NCBI GenBank assembly: GCA_022820995.1
Contig: JAJEEM010000025.1
Span: forward strand, 1-49,294
Direction of reading: 5' to 3'
Source: Gemmatimonadota bacterium
Lineage (GTDB): Bacteria; Gemmatimonadota; Gemmatimonadetes; Palauibacterales; Palauibacteraceae
DNA: 49,294 nucleotides
Positions 16,467 to 22,772 of this stretch are shown here, piece after piece. Under the pieces are notes generated by a model that was not told the origin of the DNA, searched no databases, and was given only the letters and a program-made list of their open reading frames with translations. The translations under genes and the position numbers were made by a program. Within the stretch, counting starts at the first letter, position 1, and every line of letters begins with the position of its first letter.

Positions 16467-16675
16467 GATCTTTGGCGCTCTCTCGGGGATCGAAGTATGT
16501 TCGCCCGACCGCCAGAACGCGTTCGAACGCAACGACTCGCCTCCAGCGATGAGGCGTACGGGCGAGGTTACCGGCTCCCACCGACCCGATGCAAGGCAGC
16601 GGCGACCCGCGGATATTCCGCGCCATGCCCGGTGGCAGCGGCCGATCGCCCGCCCCCCGAAAGGAGCCTCGAGCC

Positions 16676-17068
16676 ATGCAGACCGGACCGGTCCACACGG
16701 ACCATGCACCCGCCGCCGTCGGCCCCTACTCCCAGGGATACTGGGCCGGCGAACTGTTCTACTCCGCAGGGCAGGTGGGGTTGGTGCCGTCGACCGGCCA
16801 ACTGGTGGGCGCCGACGTCGTCTCCCAGGCGGAGCGCGTGATGACGAACCTGGCGGCCGTCCTGGACGAAGCCGGGCTGACCTTCGCGGATGTCGTGAAG
16901 ACGACGATCTTCCTTGCGGACATGGGCGACTTCGGTGCCGTGAACGAGGTCTACGCCCGCCACTTCGAACCTCCGTTCCCCGCGCGCTCGACCGTCGCCG
17001 TGGGCGCGCTGCCCCTGGGGGCCCGGGTCGAGATCGAGGTGATCGGCCGGGCCCGGTCGGCCACCTGA
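16676..17068 (+). CDS. ridA: RidA family enamine/imine deaminase
   Basis: The 130-residue protein matches RidA/YjgF: Ala-Val-Gly-Pro-Tyr-Ser-Gln-Gly near residue 14, Phe-Tyr-Ser-Ala-Gly-Gln-Val-Gly, and Pro-Ala-Arg-Ser-Thr-Val with the substrate-carboxylate-binding Arg104. It hydrolyses reactive 2-aminoacrylate intermediates to 2-oxoacids. ATG at 16676 follows an AAGGAG site by about 9 bases. It is divergent from mlaE across a 209-base region with no clear promoter. Confidence 0.92.
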   Translation: MQTGPVHTDHAPAAVGPYSQGYWAGELFYSAGQVGLVPSTGQLVGADVVSQAERVMTNLAAVLDEAGLTFADVVKTTIFLADMGDFGAVNEVYARHFEPPFPARSTVAVGALPLGARVEIEVIGRARSAT

Positions 17069-17103
17069 TCGGTCCGACCGGAATGACGACGACACGGATG
17101 ACC

Positions 17104-17199
17104 GGGAGCGGATGGTGACTGGTGTCGCCTGCGGTCTTCAAAACCGTTACGGGGCGTTCGCGCGTCCCGGGTGGGTTCGATTCCCACACGTTCCCGCCA
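17104..17199 (+). tRNA. selC: tRNA-Sec (anticodon UCA)
   Basis: The 96-base RNA has an 8-base acceptor strand GGGAGCGG matching ACGTTCCC (one G-U, last pair mismatched). It also has a 6-pair D stem GGTGAC/GTCGCC with a 4-base loop, a 5-pair anticodon stem with loop CTTCAAA (anticodon TCA at 17138-17140), a long variable arm, and T arm GTGGG-TTCGATT-CCCAC. Discriminator G and CCA are encoded. The long D stem, large variable arm and UCA anticodon are diagnostic for selenocysteine tRNA. It partners with SelB at 9.9 kb. Confidence 0.95.
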
Positions 17200-17216
17200 C
17201 CTTCGCGCTCGCGGCC

Positions 17217-17705
17217 GTGCTCCTGTTCGGCCACGCCCTGGAGCAGTCGCCGCTGCGGGCGCAGGACCCGCCGCCTCCCGTGGTCGCCGATTCGGTGTCC
17301 GTCGAAGCGGCCCCCGCCGCCGACACCACGGGCCGGCCTCCTCCCATCTCCCCGCTTGGCGCCTTCGGCCGTTCACTGATCCTCCCGGGCTGGGGACAAC
17401 TGGAGGTCGGGCGCCCATCGCGCGGCGCCTTCTATTTCGCCGCGGAGTCCGTCTTCCTGTTCATGGTCTTCAAGTCCGACGCGCGGCTCTCCGCGGCCAA
17501 GGAGGAGCTGCCGCTGAACGAAGAGCGGATCTCGAACCGTTCGGGGCAGCGCGAAAACTGGATCGTCCTCGCCGGGTTCATCGCCTTCCTGAGCGGTCTC
17601 GACGCGTGGGTGTCCACGCAGTTCTGGGACTTCGAGCCCTCCATCGGCCCGCCCGCCGATGGATCCGTCGGGATCGCCCTCGGTTTCAAGGTCGACTTCC
17701 CGTAG
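17217..17705 (+). CDS. DUF5683-type membrane protein
   Basis: The protein has a signal-peptide-like hydrophobic start ending Leu-Arg-Ala-Gln-Asp, a proline-rich linker, then Leu-Ile-Leu-Pro-Gly-Trp-Gly-Gln-Leu and two further hydrophobic segments. This is the DUF5683 pattern (Pro-Gly-Trp-Gly-Gln). Function is unknown. The start is problematic: GTG at 17217 leaves only a short hydrophobic stretch, whereas the hydrophobic core extends upstream without any ATG/GTG/TTG until an ATG inside the tRNA-Sec. The 3' end overlaps the convergent lpxH-like gene by 20 bases. Confidence 0.7.
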   Translation: MLLFGHALEQSPLRAQDPPPPVVADSVSVEAAPAADTTGRPPPISPLGAFGRSLILPGWGQLEVGRPSRGAFYFAAESVFLFMVFKSDARLSAAKEELPLNEERISNRSGQRENWIVLAGFIAFLSGLDAWVSTQFWDFEPSIGPPADGSVGIALGFKVDFP

Positions 17706-18456
17706 TCTTCGCCCCGCCTTCGCCGAGTCTCCGGTAGGACTCCAGGCGGATCTCGTCCGGCGTCACGATGGCGAAGCTGTTGTGATGGAGCCAATCGCCG
17801 GAGTTGAGGTAGAACCTCCCCGGGGCGAGTTCCGCGACTTCGGGCCGGTGCGAGTGTCCGAACACGACGAGGTCGACGTCCTCGTGAGCGGCCAGCACGT
17901 CGATGGCGTGCTGCGCAAGGAGCGAAGCCCGGGGCGATTCGTTCCCGGCCCCTCCCGCCTGGGCCCGCCGCGTCCCGCTCGCGAGCCGTGCGAGGGGTAG
18001 TCCGAGATCGGGGTGAACCCAGCGAAAGAGCCCGCGTCCGACCGGACTGCGGGCGGCCCGGCGCAGAATCCGGTAGCCCCAGTCCGCGGGGCCGAGTCCA
18101 TCCCCGTGCGCGATGTACGCACGCCGCCCTCCGATGCGTCGCCGCGCCGGCTCGACGAGGATTTCGATCCCGACTTCATCGCGGAGGAAACTTCCCCCCC
18201 ACGCGTCGTGGTTCCCGCCCATGAACAGGATCCGCATGCCGCCTTCCACGAGCCTCCGCAGACGGGCGAGCACGTCGAGCTGACCCCGCGGGATCACCTG
18301 ACCGTATTCGAACCAGAAGTCGAACAGGTCGCCGTTGATGAGGAGCTCCTCGCCCCAGCGGTTCGCTTCCTCGAGAAAGGCGAGGAATGCGCGCGCGTTC
18401 TCCTCGGCCACGGCGCCGAGATGGATGTCGGAGACGACGACGGTGCGTTCGGACAT
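17686..18456 (-). CDS. lpxH: LpxH-like UDP-2,3-diacylglucosamine hydrolase
   Basis: The 256-residue calcineurin-fold phosphoesterase has metal ligands in Val-Ser-Asp-Ile-His-Leu-Gly (Asp10, His12), Asn-Gly-Asp-Leu-Phe-Asp-Phe-Trp (Asp43), Gly-Asn-His-Asp (82-84) and Gly-His-Ser-His-Arg-Pro. The overall pattern fits the LpxH group, which cleaves UDP-2,3-diacylglucosamine to lipid X in lipid A synthesis. Classical LpxH has Gly-Asn-Arg-Asp rather than Gly-Asn-His-Asp, so the substrate assignment is moderate. ATG at 18456 directly precedes the metal-binding strand; the frame continues upstream but without homology. Confidence 0.75.
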   Translation of the reverse strand: MSERTVVVSDIHLGAVAEENARAFLAFLEEANRWGEELLINGDLFDFWFEYGQVIPRGQLDVLARLRRLVEGGMRILFMGGNHDAWGGSFLRDEVGIEILVEPARRRIGGRRAYIAHGDGLGPADWGYRILRRAARSPVGRGLFRWVHPDLGLPLARLASGTRRAQAGGAGNESPRASLLAQHAIDVLAAHEDVDLVVFGHSHRPEVAELAPGRFYLNSGDWLHHNSFAIVTPDEIRLESYRRLGEGGAKTTGSRP

Positions 18457-18528
18457 GGGCCGAAGCTCGGCGCGCGGGGCGCGGTGCGTCAAACCCGCCG
18501 GCGCCGGCGGCGAACCCATCGCCGGGAG

Positions 18529-18559
18529 TTCGACACCCGGTACCTCGCCGGAGCATATT
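18529..18559 (+). promoter_or_regulatory. Possible leaderless promoter for thioesterase gene
   Basis: TTCGAC (18529-18534) and CATATT (18554-18559) are separated by 19 bases. The predicted start of transcription, about 7 bases after the -10 box, coincides with the GTG at 18566, which would give a leaderless mRNA. A weak GGAG lies at 18550 only if transcription starts earlier. Confidence 0.3.
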
Positions 18560-18565
18560 GGCGGC

Positions 18566-19009
18566 GTGAAAAACGCAGACGGAGTCGGAACCACGGAAGT
18601 GCGCGTGCGGTATGCCGAGACCGATCAGATGGGGCGCGCGCACCACCGCCACTACCTCGTGTGGTGCGAACTGGGGCGCACCGGGCTCATGCGCGAGCGC
18701 GGCGTGTCGTACGCGGAACTCGAGCGCGGAGGCCTCTGGCTCCCCGTTTCCCGGGTCGAAGTCGAATACCGGATCCCGGTCGAATACGACGAACTCATCC
18801 GGATTCACACCCGCGTCGAACGCCTCCGAAGCCGCGAGGTCGTGTTCGCATACCGGATCGCGCGCGCGTCCGACGATGCGACGCTCGCGCGCGCCCGCAC
18901 CGCTCTCGTGTGTACCGATGCGCGGGGCCGGCCGCACCGGTTTCCGGAAGCCGTGAAGCGCCAGCTGGCGACGCTGCCGACCGTCGGTGCGCCGCACTCC
19001 GCCACGTGA
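18566..19009 (+). CDS. 4-hydroxybenzoyl-CoA-type (YbgC-like) acyl-CoA thioesterase
   Basis: The 147-residue hotdog-fold protein has the YbgC/4HBT signature Val-Arg-Tyr-Ala-Glu-Thr-Asp-Gln-Met-Gly with catalytic Asp20, followed by His-Arg-His-Tyr-Leu-Val-Trp-Cys-Glu. It should hydrolyse acyl-CoA or acyl-ACP thioesters. GTG at 18566 is the only reasonable start before the motif. It is divergent from the lpxH-like gene and its stop overlaps the next gene's GTG (GTGA). Confidence 0.88.
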   Translation: MKNADGVGTTEVRVRYAETDQMGRAHHRHYLVWCELGRTGLMRERGVSYAELERGGLWLPVSRVEVEYRIPVEYDELIRIHTRVERLRSREVVFAYRIARASDDATLARARTALVCTDARGRPHRFPEAVKRQLATLPTVGAPHSAT

Positions 19010-19953
19010 ACCGTGGATCGGCGCGCCGCGCCTTCTGGCCGCTCCTCCTCCTGCCGCTCACCGCCTGCGGCGGCGGTTTCGAGCGCGGGGCCCCCCTGCC
19101 CGATGCGGCAGAGGTCGCCCGGCGGGCGCGCGCGAGCTCGGGCACGGAGCAGCCGATGCACGTCATCTTCAGGTGGGAATACGCCGGCGAAAGCGGGAGC
19201 TTCCGCGGCGATGGCGCCGCCCGGGTGAACCCGCCCGACCGCTTTCGCCTCGACCTCTTCTCGACGGGGGAGGGAAGTCTCCAGGCAACGCTCGTCGACG
19301 GCGTGCTCACTACGTCCGGCGACCTCGAGGGCGTCGAACTGCCCCCGACCGTCTTCCTCTACGCCATGGCGGGCGTGTTTCGGCCCGGCGACATGCCTCC
19401 CGCCGGAGGATTCGAGGTCCCCGGCCCGCCCGGCCTCCGCGTCCTCGAGTTCCCGGTCGAGGGAGGCGCGACTCGAAGCTATTATCTTGAGAGCGGACGG
19501 CTCACGCGGCTCGACGAGCGGCGGGCGGGCCGTCGCGAGCGATGGATCGAACTGGAGTGGGGGAGCGATCCCCGCTGGCCCCGGGAAGCCCGGTATCGGG
19601 ACATCGTGGACTCGAGCGGGGTACATTGGGAGTTGCTGAGCGCGACGGCTCAATCACAGCCATATGATGAGGAAAACTATGTCTTGCCGATTCCGCTCCG
19701 GAGCGATGGCCGCGACCGCGATGCTCACCGTGCTGGCGGGGTGCTACAGCTTCTCCGGCGGCGGCGGGCTGCCCAGCCACATGCGCACCGTCTGGGTCGC
19801 CCCGATCGAAAACGAGAGCACCCAGTTCGGCATCGCGGAGTCCCTGATGGACGAACTCCTCACGGCGGCGCGCCAGCGGCTGGGGCTGCGGCTCTCGTCC
19901 GAAGAGGAAGCGGACGCCGTCATCACGGCGCAGATCCGGCGCTACAACGATGA
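19006..19953 (+). CDS. Outer-membrane lipoprotein with unusually long 3' overlap
   Basis: The product starts with a lipoprotein signal (Leu-Pro-Leu-Thr-Ala-Cys, Cys21). About 200 residues of beta-rich sequence follow, with Asn-Pro-Pro-Asp-Arg-Phe-Arg-Leu-Asp-Leu-Phe and Tyr-Tyr-Leu-Glu-Ser-Gly-Arg-Leu. The pattern recalls LolA/DUF4292-like lipid-binding lipoproteins; this is a weak match. Up to about residue 228 (Asp-Glu-Glu-Asn-Tyr-Val-Leu-Pro-Ile-Pro) the frame looks coding. The remaining 85 residues lie inside lptE in another frame and are arginine/histidine-rich like shadow translation, so the true stop may have been lost. The start GTG overlaps the thioesterase stop. Confidence 0.65.
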   Translation: MNRGSARRAFWPLLLLPLTACGGGFERGAPLPDAAEVARRARASSGTEQPMHVIFRWEYAGESGSFRGDGAARVNPPDRFRLDLFSTGEGSLQATLVDGVLTTSGDLEGVELPPTVFLYAMAGVFRPGDMPPAGGFEVPGPPGLRVLEFPVEGGATRSYYLESGRLTRLDERRAGRRERWIELEWGSDPRWPREARYRDIVDSSGVHWELLSATAQSQPYDEENYVLPIPLRSDGRDRDAHRAGGVLQLLRRRRAAQPHAHRLGRPDRKREHPVRHRGVPDGRTPHGGAPAAGAAALVRRGSGRRHHGADPALQR

Positions 19954-20191
19954 GGCGGTCAACTTCGACGCCGTCGGCGGTGTCGGCGCGGACGTGTTCC
20001 AGCGTCGCGTGACCGTCAGCGTCTCCGTGGAGATCCTGGATGTGGCCGAGAACCTCATCATCTGGGGAAATCAGAGCCTCACCGGGACCGGAGAGTACGA
20101 ACCCGGAAACGAAACCGAAGACCAGGCCCTGATCGTCGCCCTCGAGAACCTCGTGCAGCAGATCGTCGACGGAGCGCAATCGCAGTGGTAG
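19664..20191 (+). CDS. lptE: LptE-like LPS-assembly lipoprotein
   Basis: The 175-residue protein has a lipoprotein signal (Thr-Val-Leu-Ala-Gly-Cys) followed by Tyr-Ser-Phe. The mature part begins with Val-Trp-Val-Ala-Pro-Ile-Glu-Asn-Glu-Ser and later has Arg-Arg-Val-Thr-Val-Ser-Val-Ser-Val-Glu-Ile-Leu-Asp, the layout of LptE-family plugs for the LptD translocon. ATG at 19664 or 19679 could start it. It overlaps the preceding lipoprotein frame by 290 bases. LptE assignments outside proteobacteria rely on this weak pattern, so it is moderate. Confidence 0.7.
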   Translation: MMRKTMSCRFRSGAMAATAMLTVLAGCYSFSGGGGLPSHMRTVWVAPIENESTQFGIAESLMDELLTAARQRLGLRLSSEEEADAVITAQIRRYNDEAVNFDAVGGVGADVFQRRVTVSVSVEILDVAENLIIWGNQSLTGTGEYEPGNETEDQALIVALENLVQQIVDGAQSQW

Positions 20192-20263
20192 ACTGACCGG
20201 CGTCGACCGCCGGGACGGTCGCGCGGGGAACCTCTCGCGCCCGCGCGACCGGTTCGCCATTCT

Positions 20264-20833
20264 GTGGTCGATCGTACACACGGGCCGACAACCTCTAACT
20301 CAACGTCCGGGCGCCAACATGCCGCAAGCCGCTCGACCCGCCACGCCAAACCTGTGACGTACGCCGCCGGTCTCGTCGCCATCCTGGCGGCCGTCTGGCT
20401 CCTCCTGTCGGGGTACTTCGACAAGCCGCTGCTTCTGGGCCTCGGCGCCGTGTCGGTCGCGCTCGTCGTCTTCATTTCGCTCCGCATGCGGATCGTCGAC
20501 GACGAGGGTCTGCCGGTCCAGCTGCCGGCGGGGCTCGTCCGCTACCTCCCCTGGCTCGTCGTCGAGATCGTGAAGGCGAACGTCGACGTCGCCCTGCGTA
20601 TCCTCAGGCCGAGTCTGCCGATCCGTCCGCGCGTGATCCGCGTGCGGGCGGGACAGCGCACGGACGTCGGCCGGGTCATATACGCGAACTCCATCACGCT
20701 TACTCCCGGCACCGTGACGATCGACACGGAGGGCGACCACATCACGATCCACGCCCTGACGGAGGAGGCGGCCGCCGGCGTCCTCTCGGGTGAGATGGAC
20801 CGGCGGGTCACGCGGGTCGAGGGACGCGGATGA
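20264..20833 (+). CDS. mrpE: Mrp-type Na+/H+ antiporter subunit E
   Basis: The 189-residue protein has two or three N-terminal membrane helices and the MrpE core Tyr-Leu-Pro-Trp-Leu-Val-Val-Glu-Ile-Val-Lys-Ala-Asn and Tyr-Ala-Asn-Ser-Ile-Thr-Leu-Thr-Pro-Gly-Thr. It is an accessory subunit of the multisubunit cation/proton antiporter. GTG at 20264 gives a 30-residue polar extension; GTG at 20354, just before the first helix, is an alternative and closer to family length. It opens a ten-gene operon whose neighbours overlap or nearly touch. Confidence 0.9.
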   Translation: MVDRTHGPTTSNSTSGRQHAASRSTRHAKPVTYAAGLVAILAAVWLLLSGYFDKPLLLGLGAVSVALVVFISLRMRIVDDEGLPVQLPAGLVRYLPWLVVEIVKANVDVALRILRPSLPIRPRVIRVRAGQRTDVGRVIYANSITLTPGTVTIDTEGDHITIHALTEEAAAGVLSGEMDRRVTRVEGRG

Positions 20834-21111
20834 TCCTCGCCGCCGCGGTCGCCGCGATCATCGTCACGATGGGACTCGCGCTCGTGCGGGCGTGGAAGGG
20901 ACCGACGGTCTTCGACCGGATTCTCGCGCTGAACATGTTCGGCACGAAGACCGTCCTCCTGATCGCCGCGATCGGGTTCGTGACGGACCGGCCGCACTTC
21001 CTCGATGTCGGACTCCTGTACGCCCTCATCAACTTCATCGGCGTCATCGCGGTGCTGAGGTTCTCGAAGTACGGAAACTTCGCGGACCCGGACCGCGAGA
21101 GGATGTCATGA
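20830..21111 (+). CDS. mrpF: Mrp-type antiporter subunit F
   Basis: The 93-residue protein has three membrane helices and the MrpF motif Gly-Pro-Thr-Val-Phe-Asp-Arg-Ile-Leu-Ala-Leu-Asn, followed by Ile-Gly-Val-Ile-Ala-Val-Leu-Arg-Phe. It is a small integral subunit of the antiporter complex. Its ATG overlaps the mrpE stop by 4 bases and its stop overlaps the mrpG ATG. Confidence 0.92.
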   Translation: MILAAAVAAIIVTMGLALVRAWKGPTVFDRILALNMFGTKTVLLIAAIGFVTDRPHFLDVGLLYALINFIGVIAVLRFSKYGNFADPDRERMS

Positions 21112-21431
21112 TCCTCGAGATCGTGAGTTCGGTATTCGTGATCGCCGGCGCGATCTTCGCGGTCATCGGCGGGATCGGCATCGTCCGCCTGCCCGATTTC
21201 TTCTCTCGCATCCACGGCGCGGGGATCACGGACACGCTGGGGGCGGGGCTGATTCTGACCGGGCTGATGTTCCTGTCGGCCGAATGGACCGTGACGGTGA
21301 AGCTCGTCGCGATTCTCGCCCTGCTCTGGATCACGAGTCCCACGGCCACCCACGCCCTCGCCAACGCGGCGCTCGAGACCGGGCTCCGCCCGGGCGTCGA
21401 TGAGACGGAGGAGGCGACATCGAGTTCGTAG
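21108..21431 (+). CDS. mrpG: Mrp-type antiporter subunit G
   Basis: The 107-residue protein has three membrane helices and the MrpG signature Gly-Ile-Val-Arg-Leu-Pro-Asp-Phe-Phe-Ser-Arg-Ile-His. Ala-Thr-His-Ala-Leu-Ala-Asn-Ala-Ala also matches. ATG at 21108 overlaps the mrpF stop. The end overlaps the probable true start of the following DUF4040 gene. Confidence 0.92.
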   Translation: MILEIVSSVFVIAGAIFAVIGGIGIVRLPDFFSRIHGAGITDTLGAGLILTGLMFLSAEWTVTVKLVAILALLWITSPTATHALANAALETGLRPGVDETEEATSSS

Positions 21432-21997
21432 CCCTCGAGGTCCAGATCGTCACGGCGCTCCTGCTCACGCTCCTGTGCGCGACGGCGGTCGCGGTCGTGC
21501 GCATGCGCGGCCTGTTCGCCGCCGTGATGCTGATGGGGATCTTCAGCTTCCTCGGCGCCTCGTGGATGCTCCTGCTCGATGCCCCCGACGTCGCCTTCAC
21601 GGAGGCTTCGGTCGGGGCCGGGATCTCGACCATCCTCGCGCTCGCGACGCTCGCGCTGACGACGCGCAAAGCGAAAGTCCCCGTACGGCGGCCCGCGCTC
21701 CCGCTGCTCATCGTCGTCGTCACCGGGGCGGCGCTCGTTTACGGGACGCTGGACATGCCCCACTTCGGCGATCCGGAGGCTCCCGCCAGCAACTATCCGG
21801 ACCCGTCCTACGTCGAGCGCACGGAGCACGACATCCACGTGCCGAACGTGGTCACGGCGGTGCTCGCGAGCTACCGGGGCTACGACACGCTCGGCGAGAC
21901 CGTCGTGATCTTCACCGCCGGCATCGCCGTGCTGGTCCTCCTGCGGGGGAGCCGCAAACGCCGGCCCGCGGGCGGGGGAGGAGAGGACGCGGGATGA
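21419..21997 (+). CDS. DUF4040/MbhD-MrpB-like antiporter subunit with non-standard start
   Basis: The protein carries the DUF4040 motif Leu-Asp-Ala-Pro-Asp-Val-Ala-Phe-Thr-Glu-Ala-Ser-Val-Gly-Ala-Gly, shared with the C-terminal part of MrpA and with MbhD. Later, membrane segments and Val-Thr-Ala-Val-Leu-Ala-Ser-Tyr-Arg-Gly-Tyr-Asp-Thr-Leu-Gly-Glu follow. The first membrane helix lies upstream of the first standard start (GTG 21497). A strong GGAGGAGG at 21406-21413 is followed by ATC at 21419, and an in-frame TGA at 21401 excludes earlier starts. ATC initiation at 21419 gives 192 residues; otherwise GTG 21497 gives 166. Confidence 0.8.
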   Translation: MEFVALEVQIVTALLLTLLCATAVAVVRMRGLFAAVMLMGIFSFLGASWMLLLDAPDVAFTEASVGAGISTILALATLALTTRKAKVPVRRPALPLLIVVVTGAALVYGTLDMPHFGDPEAPASNYPDPSYVERTEHDIHVPNVVTAVLASYRGYDTLGETVVIFTAGIAVLVLLRGSRKRRPAGGGGEDAG

Positions 21998-22416
21998 CGG
22001 ACCACACGATCCTGCGCGTCGTCAGCAAGCTCCTGCTGCCGTACGTCCTCCTCTTCGCCCTCTACGTGCAGTTCCACGGCGACTACGGTCCGGGCGGCGG
22101 CTTCCAGGCGGGCGTGATCTTCGCGGCCGGCTTCGTGCTCTACGGGCTCATCTTCGGGCTCACCGCGGTGCGCCGCGTCGCCCCGGCCCGCATGATCGAA
22201 CTCGTCATCGCGACCGGCGTGCTCGTCTACGCGGGCACCGGGGTCGTGGCGATGCTCCTGGGCGGGAACTTCCTCGACTACGACGTCCTGTACCCCGCGC
22301 ACCCCTCGACGGGGCAGCACTACGGCATCCTCGTCGTCGAACTCGGCGTCGGGATGACGGTCGCCGCGGTGATGATCGCGGTCTATTCGACCTTCGCCGG
22401 GCGGGGGCGCGGATGA
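21994..22416 (+). CDS. mrpB: Mrp-type antiporter subunit B
   Basis: The 140-residue protein has four membrane helices and the MnhB motif Tyr-Val-Gln-Phe-His-Gly-Asp-Tyr-Gly-Pro-Gly-Gly-Gly-Phe-Gln-Ala-Gly near residues 24-40. It is an accessory membrane subunit. ATG at 21994 overlaps the preceding stop; the stop overlaps mrpC. Confidence 0.93.
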   Translation: MTDHTILRVVSKLLLPYVLLFALYVQFHGDYGPGGGFQAGVIFAAGFVLYGLIFGLTAVRRVAPARMIELVIATGVLVYAGTGVVAMLLGGNFLDYDVLYPAHPSTGQHYGILVVELGVGMTVAAVMIAVYSTFAGRGRG

Positions 22417-22772
22417 CCGAAACCGTCCTCGGCCTCTACAACTACTGGGTCGTCATCTTCCTGATGATGATGGGATTCTACATCGTCATCTCACGCGGCA
22501 ACCTCATCAAGAAGGTCATCGGACTCAACATCTTCCAGAGCTCGGTCTTCCTCTTCTACATCACGGTCGGGAAGGTGAGCGGGGGCACGGCGCCGATCGT
22601 CGAAGAGGGGTTCGAGGTCTACAGCAACCCGCTCCCGAGCGTCCTCATCCTGACGGCGATCGTCGTGGGCGTCGCCACGACCTCCGTCGCCCTCTCGCTC
22701 GTCGTGCGCATCCGCGAGGCGTACGAGACGATCGAGGAGGATGAAATCCAGGCGCAGGACGAGGCTCGATGA
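22413..22772 (+). CDS. mrpC: Mrp-type antiporter subunit C (NuoK-like)
   Basis: The 119-residue protein has three membrane helices and a NuoK/MnhC pattern: Gly-Phe-Tyr-Ile-Val-Ile-Ser-Arg-Gly-Asn-Leu-Ile-Lys-Lys-Val-Ile-Gly-Leu, then Pro-Leu-Pro-Ser-Val-Leu-Ile-Leu-Thr-Ala-Ile-Val-Val-Gly-Val-Ala. The family carries conserved acidic residues for proton movement. It overlaps both neighbours by 4 bases. Confidence 0.93.
   Translation: MTETVLGLYNYWVVIFLMMMGFYIVISRGNLIKKVIGLNIFQSSVFLFYITVGKVSGGTAPIVEEGFEVYSNPLPSVLILTAIVVGVATTSVALSLVVRIREAYETIEEDEIQAQDEAR

Noticed and set aside
16467..17234. N-terminal extension of the mlaE frame across ridA and tRNA-Sec
   Set aside because: The extension overlaps a recognised protein gene and an RNA gene; MlaE homology begins near 16400.
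18013..19005. Long plus-strand frame upstream of the lipoprotein start at 19006
   Set aside because: It is antisense to the LpxH-like gene and out of frame with the thioesterase; the lipoprotein signal begins at 19006.
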